A stretch of DNA of 64,000 nt, from contig NZ_JAMBEP010000001.1 in NCBI RefSeq assembly GCF_023374055.1, positions 2,273,985 to 2,337,984 on the forward strand, in the 5' to 3' direction. Each line of letters opens with the position of its first letter. Position 1 is the stretch's first letter. A program made the translations under genes and the position numbers. This document shows, in pieces, positions 26,695 through 38,126 of the stretch. A model generated the notes under the pieces. It was not told where the DNA came from. It saw nothing but the letters and a program-made list of their open reading frames with translations, and did no database searches. This DNA comes from Luteimonas galliterrae (lineage in GTDB: Bacteria; Pseudomonadota; Gammaproteobacteria; Xanthomonadales; Xanthomonadaceae).

Positions 26695-27066
26695 ATGCGC
26701 CACTACGCCCCATACCTCAAAAAGTACGCGCGCCGACTGCGCAACGACATGACCGACGCCGAGCGCAGATTCTGGTATTGCGTGCGTCGCAAGCGCTTTA
26801 GCGCGGTGCAGTTCTATCGGCAGACGCCGATTGGCCGGTATATCGTGGATTTCTATGCCCCTGCTGCCGGGTTGGTCGTGGAGATCGACGGGGGCCAGCA
26901 TTTCACCGAAGGGGGCCGCGCGGCGGACGCATTGCGGGATGCCGCGCTCATGCGCATGGGCCTGCGCGTGCTGCGTTTCGACGATCGGATGGTGCTGATG
27001 GAGACCGATGCGGTGTTGGATGTCGTTTGGAACGCGGTTTGCGCGGCGATCGGAGCGTCCACGTAA
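26695..27066 (+). CDS. DUF559 protein (Vsr/restriction-endonuclease-like fold), repeat-flanked
   Basis: The 123-aa protein matches DUF559, a family of the PD-(D/E)xK nuclease superfamily related to very-short-patch-repair endonucleases. The N-terminus ARRLRNDMTDAERRFWY is the usual helix. Asp52 (IVDFY) with Glu63-Ile-Asp65-Gly-Gly-Gln68-His69 give the D...ExDG-QH active-site pattern, so it looks intact. The gene fits exactly between two palindromic repeat blocks of one family and interrupts the regulator-acs region. This suggests insertion with, or dependence on, those repeats. A substrate is not known. Confidence 0.87.
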   Translation: MRHYAPYLKKYARRLRNDMTDAERRFWYCVRRKRFSAVQFYRQTPIGRYIVDFYAPAAGLVVEIDGGQHFTEGGRAADALRDAALMRMGLRVLRFDDRMVLMETDAVLDVVWNAVCAAIGAST

Positions 27067-27183
27067 ATCCCCCCTGCCCCCCTTTTTCAAAGGGGGGAAC
27101 ATCAAGAGCATGTCGTCCGCCGCCAGTGCATTGCGCCTGCTGCTGTTCCCCCCTTTGAAAAAGGGGGGCAGGGGGGATTTGCT
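27064..27183. repeat. CCCCCTTTGAAAGGGGG-family palindrome, right flank of the DUF559 gene
   Basis: AAATCCCCCCTGCCCCCC...TTCAAAGGGGGGAAC and its inverse GTTCCCCCCTTTGAAAAAGG... surround about 50 unique bases. It starts at the stop codon of the DUF559 gene (TAA at 27064-27066 lies in GTAAATCCCCCC) and ends close to the acs stop codon. Confidence 0.85.
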
Positions 27184-27191
27184 TTTGACTT

Positions 27192-29159
<1,968 letters not shown>

Positions 29160-29218
29160 GGCGTTGCCTGCTGGTGATGCGATGAGTGAAGTCTGCCGCA
29201 TCCATTGTTAAGCCGCCC

Positions 29219-29232
29219 TAGACCTTCGTCTA
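29219..29232. promoter_or_regulatory. Candidate operator TAGAC-N4-GTCTA between acs and the porin gene
   Basis: A perfect 5-base inverted repeat, TAGAC CTTC GTCTA, lies 60 bases before the acs start and 126 before the divergent porin start. A NarL-type regulator dimer could bind such a site, and CrbR is encoded nearby. This is a pattern match only; no consensus for this family is available to compare. Confidence 0.3.
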
Positions 29233-29357
29233 TACCGGCGCCGCCTACGACCAATGGCGAATAGGCGTCGGCCGGGTGCGCGCGCAGGCTCCGGAGAGCC
29301 GTGCCTGGCGCGGCCGATCGCTAACCATGAGCCACCACGCATGATCGGGAGAGGGGA

Positions 29358-30761
29358 ATGACTACATCCATCGTATCGATGGCGCGGCGTCCGTTGGCCA
29401 CCGCCCTGTTGGTCGCCTTGCTGGCACCGGGCATGGCCTTGGCCGCCACCGCCAAGGAAAAGGAGCTGGAAGCGCGCATCGCCCAGCTCGAACAGCAGGT
29501 GCAGGCGCTGCTGTCGCAGCAGCAGCAGACGCAGACGCAGCTGACGCAGACGCAGACGACCGTGACCGAGGTTCAAGCCGCGCAAAAAACGGCTCCCGCC
29601 GTGCCCGCGGGCAAGCAGCCGATCCAATCCAGCACGATCATGGCCACCGCCAATCCCGGCACGACATTCTCGTACGGCGGTTTCATCAAGCTGGACGCGA
29701 TGGTCACCGACACCAGCGACGGCAAGATCGCCGACGGTTCGTCTGGGCGCCTGTTCTATCTGCCCAGCACGATTCCCGTCGGCCCGAACAATGCGCAGGA
29801 AACCGATCCCTACACCGATTTCCACGCCCAGTTCTCGCGCTTCTGGCTCAGCGCCGACCACACCACCGACGCCGGCGACAAGTTCAAGGCCTATATCGAA
29901 GCCGACTTCTTCGGCGGCGGCAGCAACGCCCTGGTCGGCAACGAAACCGCGACCAACACGTACGCCGTTTCGCTGCGCCAAGCCTATGTGAGCTGGAACA
30001 ACTGGCTGGCCGGCCAAACCTGGTCCAATTTCCAGGATGTGGCGGCGCTGCCCGATGCGGTCGATTTCGTCGGCACCACCGACGGCACCATCTTCGTGCG
30101 CCAGGCGCAAGTCCGCTATACCAACGGTCCCTGGTCGTTCTCGGTGGAAAATCCGCAAACCACGGTCACGCCGTTCCTCAACAACGGCGCGCGCTTCAAC
30201 ACCGGCGACAACGTCACGCCCGATCTCACCGCGCGCTGGCTGACCAAGGGCGACTGGGGCCATTTCACCGTCGCCGCGCTGGCGCGCCAGTTCAAGTACG
30301 AAAACCTCGCCACCGGCCAGGACGAGACCGACAGCGGCGCTGCGCTCAGCGTCTCGGGCAAATTCAACCTCGGCAAGAGCGACGACATCCGTTATGCGGT
30401 CAACGGCGGCAAGGGCATCGGTCGCTATCTTGCGTTCGGCTTGGGCAGCGACACGGTGCAGGCGGCGGACGGCTCGCTCGAAGCCATCGACGGCTACGGC
30501 GGCTTCGTCGCCTGGCGCCACGCCTTCAGCCCGAAGGTGCGCACCAACCTGATGTATGCCACCGCGATGTTCGACAACGACAAGGCATTGACCGGCTTCG
30601 GGGTCACCGAGCGCTCCCAGTCCTGGCACGCCAACGTGATCTATTCGCCGTTCCCGAAACTCGACATCGGCGCAGAGCTGAGTTGGGGCGAGCGCCAGCT
30701 GGAGGACGATCGCGAAGGCGACCTCAAGCGCATCCACACCCACGTCAAGTTCAGCTTCTAA
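29358..30761 (+). CDS. DcaP-like trimeric outer-membrane porin
   Basis: The 467-aa protein has a signal peptide ending in MALA. A coiled coil (KEKELEARIAQLEQQVQALL, then a Gln-rich QQQQTQTQ run) covers about residues 32-80. A beta barrel of about 370 residues follows and ends in FSF, the C-terminal Phe signature of outer-membrane proteins. The N-terminal coiled coil plus barrel is the layout of DcaP porins for small organic acids. It is divergent from acs and 17 bases upstream of the MHS symporter, so the two form a two-step uptake route. Confidence 0.88.
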   Translation: MTTSIVSMARRPLATALLVALLAPGMALAATAKEKELEARIAQLEQQVQALLSQQQQTQTQLTQTQTTVTEVQAAQKTAPAVPAGKQPIQSSTIMATANPGTTFSYGGFIKLDAMVTDTSDGKIADGSSGRLFYLPSTIPVGPNNAQETDPYTDFHAQFSRFWLSADHTTDAGDKFKAYIEADFFGGGSNALVGNETATNTYAVSLRQAYVSWNNWLAGQTWSNFQDVAALPDAVDFVGTTDGTIFVRQAQVRYTNGPWSFSVENPQTTVTPFLNNGARFNTGDNVTPDLTARWLTKGDWGHFTVAALARQFKYENLATGQDETDSGAALSVSGKFNLGKSDDIRYAVNGGKGIGRYLAFGLGSDTVQAADGSLEAIDGYGGFVAWRHAFSPKVRTNLMYATAMFDNDKALTGFGVTERSQSWHANVIYSPFPKLDIGAELSWGERQLEDDREGDLKRIHTHVKFSF

Positions 30762-30778
30762 CTCAAGGGGAACGGACC

Positions 30779-32443
30779 ATGTCCAGCACCACCGCTGTAC
30801 CCTCGCCCGCTCCGGGCACGCTGACCCAAGGGCACAAGAAGGTCGTCTTCGCCTCCAGCCTGGGCACCGTGTTCGAGTGGTACGACTTCTATCTGTACGG
30901 ATCGCTGGCCGCGATCATCGCCAAGCAGTTCTTCTCGGCGCTGGATCCGACCAGCGGCTTCATCTTCGCGCTGCTCGCTTTCGCCGCCGGCTTCGCGGTG
31001 CGTCCTTTCGGCGCGCTGGTGTTCGGCCGCATCGGCGACATGATCGGGCGCAAGTACACCTTCCTGGTGACGATCGTGATCATGGGCCTGTCGACGTTCC
31101 TGGTCGGCATCCTGCCCAGCTACACCACGATAGGCGTCGCGGCACCGATCATCCTGATCGGCCTGCGCCTGCTCCAAGGCCTGGCGCTGGGCGGCGAATA
31201 CGGCGGCGCGGCGACCTATGTCGCCGAACATGCGCCGCAAGGCAAGCGCGGTTTCTACACCAGCTTCATCCAGACCACCGCGACGCTGGGCCTGTTCCTG
31301 TCGCTGCTGGTGATCCTGGGTTGCCGCTACTTCCTCGGCACCGAAGCGTTCGAAGCCTGGGGCTGGCGCATTCCGTTCCTGGTGTCGGTGGTCCTGCTCG
31401 GCATCTCGGTGTGGATCCGCCTGCAGTTGGCCGAATCGCCGATGTTCCAGGAAATGAAAGCGCAAGGAAAGCTGTCGAAGGCGCCGATCACCGAGAGCTT
31501 CTTCTCGCGCAACGGCAAGATCGCATTGCTCGCCTTGCTCGGCGCCACCGCCGGCCAGGCCGTGGTCTGGTACGCGGGCCAGTTCTACTCGCTGTTCTTC
31601 CTGACGCAGACGCTGAAGATCGACGGCACCACCGCCAACCTGCTGATCGCCGGCGCATTGATCATCGGCACGCCGTTCTTCATCGTGTTCGGCGCGCTGT
31701 CGGACAAGATCGGCCGCAAGCCGATCATCATGGCCGGTTGCCTGCTGGCGGCGCTGACCTACTTCCCGCTGTTCAAGGCGATCACGCATTACGGCAACCC
31801 CGCCATGGAAACGGCCGTTGCGACCAGCCCGGTCGTCGTCGTCGCCGATCCTGCGACCTGCAACTTCCAGTTCGACCCAGTCGGCAAGAAAGTGTTCACC
31901 AGCAGCTGCGACATCGCCAAGGCGGCGCTCGCGAAATCCGGCGTGTCGTATTCCAACCAGGACGCGCCGGCCGGCACGGTCGCGCAGATCAAGGTCGGCA
32001 ACGCCGTGGTCGAAGGCTTCGAAGGCGGCGGCATGGATCCGGCCGCGTTCAAGACCCAGCAGGATGGGTTCGCAGCCAGGCTCAAGACCGACCTGACCGC
32101 CGCCGGCTATCCGGAGAAGGCCGACCCGGCGCGGATCAATAAACCGATGCTGCTGGTCTTGCTGACCATACTCGTGATCTACGTGACGATGGTCTACGGC
32201 CCGATCGCGGCATGGCTGGTCGAACTGTTCCCGACCCAGATCCGCTACACCTCGATGTCGCTGCCTTACCACATCGGCAACGGCTGGTTCGGCGGCTTCC
32301 TGCCGACGATCGCCTTCGCGATGGTGGTGGCGAGCGGAAACATCTACCAGGGACTCTGGTATCCGATCGTGATCGCATCCATGACTTTGGTGATCGGTAC
32401 TTTGTTCCTCCCCGAAACCAAAGACGTCGATATCACCAAGTAA
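30779..32443 (+). CDS. MHS-family (metabolite:H+ symporter) MFS transporter with a large soluble insert
   Basis: The 554-aa protein is a major facilitator of the MHS group: FEWYDFYLYG in helix 1, GRIGDMIGRKYTF between helices 2 and 3, and RLLQGLALGGEYGGAATYVAEHAP in helix 4. About 115 residues (337-451) with no membrane character and two cysteines (361 and 377) interrupt the C-terminal half before INKPMLLVLL. An AAGGGG ribosome site precedes the ATG. It follows the porin by 17 bases and ends at a terminator. Context suggests organic-acid uptake; substrate unproven. Confidence 0.88.
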   Translation: MSSTTAVPSPAPGTLTQGHKKVVFASSLGTVFEWYDFYLYGSLAAIIAKQFFSALDPTSGFIFALLAFAAGFAVRPFGALVFGRIGDMIGRKYTFLVTIVIMGLSTFLVGILPSYTTIGVAAPIILIGLRLLQGLALGGEYGGAATYVAEHAPQGKRGFYTSFIQTTATLGLFLSLLVILGCRYFLGTEAFEAWGWRIPFLVSVVLLGISVWIRLQLAESPMFQEMKAQGKLSKAPITESFFSRNGKIALLALLGATAGQAVVWYAGQFYSLFFLTQTLKIDGTTANLLIAGALIIGTPFFIVFGALSDKIGRKPIIMAGCLLAALTYFPLFKAITHYGNPAMETAVATSPVVVVADPATCNFQFDPVGKKVFTSSCDIAKAALAKSGVSYSNQDAPAGTVAQIKVGNAVVEGFEGGGMDPAAFKTQQDGFAARLKTDLTAAGYPEKADPARINKPMLLVLLTILVIYVTMVYGPIAAWLVELFPTQIRYTSMSLPYHIGNGWFGGFLPTIAFAMVVASGNIYQGLWYPIVIASMTLVIGTLFLPETKDVDITK

Positions 32444-32465
32444 GCTCCCCCGTGGTGCGTAACGA

Positions 32466-32496
32466 CAACGCCGGCTGATGCCGGCGTTGTTTTTTA
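32466..32496 (+). terminator. Rho-independent terminator of the porin-symporter operon
   Basis: CAACGCCGGC / GCCGGCGTTG, a perfect 10-bp stem with a TGAT loop, is followed by seven T residues. Confidence 0.92.
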
Positions 32497-32525
32497 GAGT
32501 TCCGCCCTGCGCGTTTGCTCTGCCT

Positions 32526-32694
32526 TTGAGCCGTCATTCCCGCGAAGGCGGGAATCCAGTGACTTTAACGTTGCACCAGATCGCAGCGAAGCCATCTGCA
32601 GGTGCGCGCGCCCTCACCCAACCCTCTCCCGCAAAGCGGGAGAGGGCTAAAGCAAAGTCGCTGGATTCCCGCCTTCGCGGGAATGACGGCTAAA
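32526..32694. repeat. Inverted repeat with GCCGTCATTCCCGCGAAGGC arms
   Basis: The arms (left about 32527-32563, right about 32658-32693) each contain a CCCGCGAAGGCGGG hairpin and are inverted relative to each other. The middle holds CCCTCTCCCGCAAAGCGGGAGAGGG, another hairpin of the CTCTCCC family. No gene is present. Confidence 0.8.
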
Positions 32695-32713
32695 AACAAG
32701 GGCGAGGCGACGA

Positions 32714-34786
32714 CTACTGGCGCCACTCCAGCCCGACATAGAACGAACGGCCATCGCCAGGCAGGAAGTTGGCGCCATCGCGCCCCCTCGCATCGGCGAC
32801 CACATTGGTGCTGGCGATCCATTTGCGGTCGGCCAGGTTGCGCGCATCGACGAACCACGACCATTGCGATGCGAACCTGCCGCCGATGCGCAGACCGGCG
32901 ATGGCGTATCCCGGTGCCTTGAATGTGTTGGCATGGTCGACGTAATAGTCCTGCGGTGCCCATTCAACGGTCGGCGCGATGTATAAACTTTCGCTTGCCG
33001 ACCAGCGCAGCTCGCTGCGCAACTGCTGCTGCGGCATGCCGGCGAGCTCCTTGTCGCCGTACACCGCATCGCCATCGAAACGGAAATCGTTCCACAGATA
33101 GTTCGCCGAGAGCAGCCACGCATCGGCGATGCGCCAGCCCAGGCCGAGCTCGAGGCCTTGGTGCAAAGTGCGATCGGCATTGATGGTGCCGAGCGGGTTG
33201 CCGGCGCCGTCGCTGAGCGCCAGCAGTTCGCCGTCGATGCGGGCGCGGTACAGCGCCGCATCCACCGACAACGCGCCGCGTTCGATGCGCGTGCCCACTT
33301 CGGCCGTGGTCGCGCGCTGCATGTCGACCTGGGTGACGCCGGGCCCGCCGGTCAGTTCGCCGAAGCTCGGCGGCTCCAGGCTGCGGCTGACGTTGGCGAA
33401 CAGCTGCGTGCCGTCGTCGATGAGGTAGCGCATGCCCAGCTTGGGGCTGAAGCCGCCGTATTCGGCATCGAAACTCTCGTCGCGCCCGCCGGTGACGAAT
33501 AGGTCGCGCGAGCGGCGCGTCGATTTCAGTGCTTGCGCGCCGGCCACCAGCGTCCAATGCTCGCTCAACCAGGTCTGGTTCTCGAGATAGGCCTTGGCGT
33601 TGGTCGCGCGTTGATCGAATTTGTTCGTACGCGCACCGGCCCGGCCGGCGACGTTCGCGAACCGATTGTCGTCCGTACTCCCCTGCGCAAAAGCGATGCC
33701 GGCGACCAGTACGTTGCGGCGTTCGCCGATCCGGCCTTCGCTGCGCCAACGCAGATCCACGCCGGCGTCCTGCGTATCCTGCTGCAGCACCTGGAAGATC
33801 GGATGGTGCAAGGCCTTGTCGGCGTAATACGCCGAGACGATCAGTGTCTGTCCCTGCGCCGGCGACCAGACCAGCTTGCCGGCGACGCGGTCGAGACGGA
33901 AATCGCGGCGCTGGTCGAGCGCGAGATTCCCCGCTGCCGCGGTTTCGGGACGCGCATTGGATTGCGCCAACGTCAGATTGCCGGGCAGCTGCGAACGCGT
34001 ATCGACATGCGTGACATACAGCCGCCCGTCGACGCTGTCGCTGAAGCGGAAACCGGCATTGCCGAACAAGCGGTAATTTTCCTGCTGCGCGTGATCGCGG
34101 TATCCGTCCTGATTGAGGCCGGTCAGGCTGACGTAGCCATCGGCCCGATCGCCATGGCCTGCAGCCGAGATCTGCCCGCGCAGATAGCCGAAGCTGCCCG
34201 CTTCGATGCGAGCCGTCATCGGCGATGCGTCGTAGCCAGTGGGCGATACGAAGTTGATCGCACCGCCCAAGGTCGCCGCGCCGTATTCCAGCGCGTTCGC
34301 GCCGCGATAGACCTCGATATAACGCGCCGACAACGGTTCGACGGCCTGGAAATCGAAACCGCCATCGGCCAGGTTCAGCGGACTGCCGTCTTGCAACAGT
34401 TCTATGCCGCGGCCGTGGAAAGTGCGCTGCAGGCCCGAACCGCGGACCGACAGACGCGCTTCCTCCGCGCCGAATCGCGGCTGGATGAAGACGCCGGGCG
34501 CGTAGCCGAGCGCATCGGCCAGCGTGCTTACGCGGCCATCGCGATAGCGTTCGCCGTCGACGAGCGCCGTACCGCCGGCACGCTGGCCGAGGCGTTCCGC
34601 GGCCTGGTCGATGCTGTCGACGGTGGCGATGCCGGGCCGTACGCCGCGCACCTCGACGCGGTCGAGGGTGGTCGGCGATATCTGCGGATCTGCCGCGATC
34701 GCCGCTGAGGAAAAGGGAATGAGCACCGCGGCCACAGCCACGGCAAGGCGCGACGACGGCATCGTCGCCAAAAAAAGGTTCGACAT
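32714..34786 (-). CDS. TonB-dependent outer-membrane receptor (possibly for copper)
   Basis: The 690-aa protein has a signal peptide (PSSRLAVAVAAVLIPFSSAA), a TonB-box-like TTLDRVEVRG, a plug domain with RLSVRGSGLQRTFHGRGIELLQDG, and a 22-strand barrel. It ends FYVGLEWRQ, one residue away from the usual aromatic end. GGAG lies upstream of the chosen ATG; others exist 6 codons before and 8 after. A DUF2946 gene sits 60 bases upstream on the same strand, a pairing often found with TonB-dependent copper receptors. The substrate is therefore a guess. Confidence 0.88.
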   Translation of the reverse strand: MSNLFLATMPSSRLAVAVAAVLIPFSSAAIAADPQISPTTLDRVEVRGVRPGIATVDSIDQAAERLGQRAGGTALVDGERYRDGRVSTLADALGYAPGVFIQPRFGAEEARLSVRGSGLQRTFHGRGIELLQDGSPLNLADGGFDFQAVEPLSARYIEVYRGANALEYGAATLGGAINFVSPTGYDASPMTARIEAGSFGYLRGQISAAGHGDRADGYVSLTGLNQDGYRDHAQQENYRLFGNAGFRFSDSVDGRLYVTHVDTRSQLPGNLTLAQSNARPETAAAGNLALDQRRDFRLDRVAGKLVWSPAQGQTLIVSAYYADKALHHPIFQVLQQDTQDAGVDLRWRSEGRIGERRNVLVAGIAFAQGSTDDNRFANVAGRAGARTNKFDQRATNAKAYLENQTWLSEHWTLVAGAQALKSTRRSRDLFVTGGRDESFDAEYGGFSPKLGMRYLIDDGTQLFANVSRSLEPPSFGELTGGPGVTQVDMQRATTAEVGTRIERGALSVDAALYRARIDGELLALSDGAGNPLGTINADRTLHQGLELGLGWRIADAWLLSANYLWNDFRFDGDAVYGDKELAGMPQQQLRSELRWSASESLYIAPTVEWAPQDYYVDHANTFKAPGYAIAGLRIGGRFASQWSWFVDARNLADRKWIASTNVVADARGRDGANFLPGDGRSFYVGLEWRQ

Positions 34787-34846
34787 GAAAACTCCAAAGC
34801 ACAAGGCGCGGCGAGGCCGCGCGGAATCAGGAAGACGACTTGTGTT

Positions 34847-35212
34847 TCAGAGCGCCAGCGGCGGGCCGCGCGAACCGAGGCCGCAGGGGTGGAAACGGCT
34901 GCGCAACGGCGCGGGCCGCCAGGTCGAACGCGGAGCCTTGCGGCGCTGCGGCCACGTGAGCGCCAGCCACAACGCGAACACCGCTATCGCCGTGAGCAGC
35001 GGGCAGTAGGCGCATTCCTCGCCGTGGATCGGCTTGTGCGGCTGCGGCGCGGGATCTCCGGCCGGCACCTCGACGTACTTCAGTCCTGTCATCGTGCACA
35101 GCGCCGCCCAGACGGATCCGGCCGATCCCTCGCCCGACGACATTCCCGCCAGCCGGCCTAAGGTCGGCAGGCAGGCGAGCAGCAGCATGGCGAACAGCGC
35201 CATGCGGACCAT
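34847..35212 (-). CDS. DUF2946-family membrane protein
   Basis: The 121-aa product has an N-terminal hydrophobic helix (MALFAMLLLACLPTLGRL) and the family motif HGEECAYCPLL, where His, two Cys and neighbours could bind a metal. A second hydrophobic segment (TAIAVFALWLALTW) and a basic tail follow. DUF2946 proteins are frequently linked to copper TonB receptors, as here. The start is uncertain: a GTG at 35242 and ATGs at 35212 and 35203 are in frame, and none has a clear ribosome site. Confidence 0.75.
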   Translation of the reverse strand: MVRMALFAMLLLACLPTLGRLAGMSSGEGSAGSVWAALCTMTGLKYVEVPAGDPAPQPHKPIHGEECAYCPLLTAIAVFALWLALTWPQRRKAPRSTWRPAPLRSRFHPCGLGSRGPPLAL

Positions 35213-35276
35213 CGGGATGCGGAAAGTGTCGGATCGGATCACGCAGACAGTTTAAAGGTTCCGGCCCGGCAACGAT

Positions 35277-35354
35277 CTTGTGGGAGCGGCTTCAGCCGCG
35301 AGCTTTTCGAGCGCCTGAACATCAAAAGCTCGCGGCTGAAGCCGCTCCCACAAG
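35277..35354. repeat. Long inverted repeat, AGCGGCTTCAGCCGCGAGC family (copy 4)
   Basis: CTTGTGGGAGCGGCTTCAGC and its inverse form a stem of about 30 bases; the spacer is short. It lies between the DUF2946 and macro-domain genes, both on the minus strand, and ends two bases before the macro-gene stop codon. Confidence 0.88.
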
Positions 35355-35356
35355 GT

Positions 35357-35869
35357 CTACGGACCGCCGAGCAGCTGCAGATAGATGTCCAGATCCGCTC
35401 GCGAGTAGCAACAGAACACGATCTCGTCCATCGATGGCGCATGCGGCGATGCGTCCACGGCATCGATCGCGACCTGCGCCGCGAGTTCGATCGGATAACC
35501 ATAGATGCCGGTGCTGATGCAGGGAAATGCGATGCTGCGCAGCCCGCAATCGGCTGCGATCTGCAACGAACGGCTGTAGCACATGGCCAGCAATATCGGT
35601 TCGCGGTGACGCCCGCCTCGCCAGACCGGCCCGACCGTGTGGATCACGAACTTGGCAGGCAACCGAAAACCCGGCGTGATCTTCGCGTCGCCGATATCGC
35701 AGCCCCCCAACAACCGGCAAGCGTGAACCAGCTCCGGGCCCGCCTTGCGATGGATGGCGCCATCGACGCCGCCTCCGCCCAGCAAAGATGAATTGGCCGC
35801 ATTGACGATGGCATCGACCGCCAAAGTGGTGATATCGGCCTGCAAAGCGCTTATGGTCGGGGTCGCCAT
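35357..35869 (-). CDS. Macro-domain protein (O-acetyl-ADP-ribose deacetylase-like, YmdB type)
   Basis: The 170-aa protein is a single macro domain that binds ADP-ribose. It shows [21 protein letters not shown] followed by the [10 protein letters not shown] loop, VIHTVGPVW, and the second loop [12 protein letters not shown]. These are the residues of the YmdB/MacroD-like deacetylase group, with the catalytic Asn and Asp conserved. Such enzymes remove acetyl or ADP-ribose groups. It is a single gene divergent from the M13 peptidase. Confidence 0.92.
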   Translation of the reverse strand: MATPTISALQADITTLAVDAIVNAANSSLLGGGGVDGAIHRKAGPELVHACRLLGGCDIGDAKITPGFRLPAKFVIHTVGPVWRGGRHREPILLAMCYSRSLQIAADCGLRSIAFPCISTGIYGYPIELAAQVAIDAVDASPHAPSMDEIVFCCYSRADLDIYLQLLGGP

Positions 35870-35983
35870 GGGCCATGCTAGTACCTCGGCGGCTTCGTAT
35901 GGGTCCAATGGTGACTTCTTACCTATGTCGCCGTCCGTGCGCGGAGGTCTAAGGTGGGCGTCGCCCTTTTCCGAGGTGATCCC

Positions 35984-38083
35984 ATGCACGCTTACCGCTG
36001 GCTGTTGCTCGCAGCCGCCGTTTCCGCCGTCGTCGCTTGCGACCGGACCCCGAACACCGCGCAAACCGCCGCGACGCCTGCCGCCGAAGCGCCGGCCGCC
36101 GCCGCGCCGACATCGGGTATCGACCTGGCCGGCATCGACAAGTCGGTCAAGCCCGGCGACGACTTCGATGAATACGCCAACGGCGCGTGGAGGAAGGCGA
36201 CCGAAATCCCCGCCGACCGCGCCAGCTTGAGCACCGGCTTCTACGTGTTCGAAAAGGCCGAGAAGCGCAACGCCGACCTGATCCAGGGCCTGGAGAAGGC
36301 CAACCCGGCCGCCGGCACCGACGAGCGCAAGATCGCCGACTACTACGCCGCGTTCATGGACGAAGCGGGCATCGAGCAGCGCGGCCTGGCGCCGCTGCAA
36401 CCGAAGCTGGACAGCGTCGAGGCCATCGCCGACGCCGCCGGCCTGTCGCGCTACCTGGGCGCCTCGCTGCGCGCCGATACCGATTCGCTCAACGCCACCA
36501 ACTACTACACCGAAAACCTGTTCGGCCTGTTCGTCGCGCAGGGACTGGAAGACCCGTCGAAGAACGTGGGCTATCTGATGCAGGGCGGCCTGGGCATGCC
36601 CGAGCGCGAGTACTACCTCGGCACCGACAAGGAGATGGCCGCGAACCGCGCCGCCTACCAGGCCTACATCGCCGCGATCCTGAAACTGGCCGGCGACGCC
36701 GACGCGGAGAAGAAAGCCAAGACGATCTTCGATCTGGAAATGAAGATCGCCAAGGCGCACGCCAGCCTGGTCGACAGCCAGGACATCCACAAGGCCAACA
36801 ACCCGTGGCCGACCGCCGACTTCGCCAAGAAAGCGCCCGGCATCGACTGGGCCGCATTCTTCGACGCCGCCAAGCTGACCGGCCAACCGACCGTCTTCGC
36901 CTGGCAGCCGGACGCGATCAAGAAATTGTCCGCGCTGGTCGCTGGCGAGCCGCTGCAGACCTGGAAGGACTATCTGCGCTTCCACGCGATCAACCACAGC
37001 GCCGGCCTGCTGCCCAAGGCCTACGCCGATCTCAGCTTCGGCTTCTACGGCACGCAGTTGCAGGGCACCAGCAAGCAGCGCGATCGCTGGAAGCGCGCGA
37101 TCGGCGCCACCAACGGCGCGCTCGGCGACGCGATCGGCCAGCTGTACATCAAGCAGTACTTCCCGGCGTCGTCCAAGGCCAAGGTCGAGGACATGGTGAA
37201 GAACATCCTGGCCACTTTCCGCGAAGGCGTGGACAAGCTGGAATGGATGACCGCCGAAACCAAGAAGACGGCGAAGGCGAAAGCCGAAACCATGCTGATC
37301 GGCGTGGGCTATCCGGACAGCTGGCGCGATTACTCTTCGCTGGAAGTGAAGCGCGACGATCCGCTGGGCAATGCGCTGCGCGCGGAAGAGGCCGAATACC
37401 GCCACCAGACCGCCAAACTGGGCAAAACGCCGGACCGCAAGGAATGGTGGATGACCCCGCAGACGGTGAACGCGGTGCAGTTGCCGCTGCAGAACGCGAT
37501 GAACTTCCCCGCCGCGATCCTCGAAGCGCCGTTCTTCGATCCCAACGCGGACGCCGCCGCCAATTACGGCGCGATCGGCGCGGTGATCGGCCACGAAGTC
37601 AGCCACGGCTTCGACAACCTCGGCTCGGAGTTCGACGCCGACGGCCGCCTGCGCAACTGGTGGACGAAAGAAGACTCGGAGCACTTCAAGGCCGCCACCG
37701 ACAAGCTGGTCGCGCAGTACGACGCCTACGAGGCGCTGCCGGGCCTGCACGTCAACGGCAAGCAGACGCTGGGCGAGAACATCGCCGACGTCGCCGGCCT
37801 GCAGGCGTCGTACGTCGCTTACCACAAGTCGCTAGGCGGCAAGCAAGCGCCGGTGATCGACGGCCTGACCGGCGACCAGCGTTTCTTCCTCGCCTTCGCC
37901 CAGGCTTGGCGCGCCAAGCAGCGCGAAGCTGCGCTGCGCGCGCAGGTAGTCGGCGACGGCCACGCCCCGGCGCGCTACCGCGCGCTGACCGTGCGCAATA
38001 TCGATGCCTGGTACGACGCGTTCCCGTCAAAGCCCGGCGAGAAGCTGTATCTGGAGCCGAAAGACCGGGTCAAGATCTGGTGA
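35984..38083 (+). CDS. M13-family (neprilysin-like) zinc metallopeptidase, lipoprotein
   Basis: The 699-aa protein begins with a lipoprotein signal (SAVVAC, Cys19) followed by an Ala/Pro-rich linker. The M13 N-terminal domain starts with [16 protein letters not shown]. The zinc site is HEVSH at 537-541 with the third ligand Glu598 in [29 protein letters not shown] and FNFPSK-like end ([20 protein letters not shown]) complete the family pattern. A GAGGTGAT ribosome site precedes the ATG. It would cleave peptides in the periplasm, anchored in a membrane. It ends with a strong terminator. Confidence 0.95.
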   Translation: MHAYRWLLLAAAVSAVVACDRTPNTAQTAATPAAEAPAAAAPTSGIDLAGIDKSVKPGDDFDEYANGAWRKATEIPADRASLSTGFYVFEKAEKRNADLIQGLEKANPAAGTDERKIADYYAAFMDEAGIEQRGLAPLQPKLDSVEAIADAAGLSRYLGASLRADTDSLNATNYYTENLFGLFVAQGLEDPSKNVGYLMQGGLGMPEREYYLGTDKEMAANRAAYQAYIAAILKLAGDADAEKKAKTIFDLEMKIAKAHASLVDSQDIHKANNPWPTADFAKKAPGIDWAAFFDAAKLTGQPTVFAWQPDAIKKLSALVAGEPLQTWKDYLRFHAINHSAGLLPKAYADLSFGFYGTQLQGTSKQRDRWKRAIGATNGALGDAIGQLYIKQYFPASSKAKVEDMVKNILATFREGVDKLEWMTAETKKTAKAKAETMLIGVGYPDSWRDYSSLEVKRDDPLGNALRAEEAEYRHQTAKLGKTPDRKEWWMTPQTVNAVQLPLQNAMNFPAAILEAPFFDPNADAAANYGAIGAVIGHEVSHGFDNLGSEFDADGRLRNWWTKEDSEHFKAATDKLVAQYDAYEALPGLHVNGKQTLGENIADVAGLQASYVAYHKSLGGKQAPVIDGLTGDQRFFLAFAQAWRAKQREAALRAQVVGDGHAPARYRALTVRNIDAWYDAFPSKPGEKLYLEPKDRVKIW

Positions 38084-38091
38084 TGCGGCTC

Positions 38092-38126
38092 ATCGGGAGC
38101 GATCCGCGGATCGCTCCCGATTTTTT
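38092..38126 (+). terminator. Rho-independent terminator of the M13 peptidase gene
   Basis: TCGGGAGCGATCC / GGATCGCTCCCGA is a perfect 13-bp stem with a two-base centre, followed by six T residues. The T-run touches the stop codon of the convergent hydrolase gene, whose message would also contain the stem. Confidence 0.92.
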
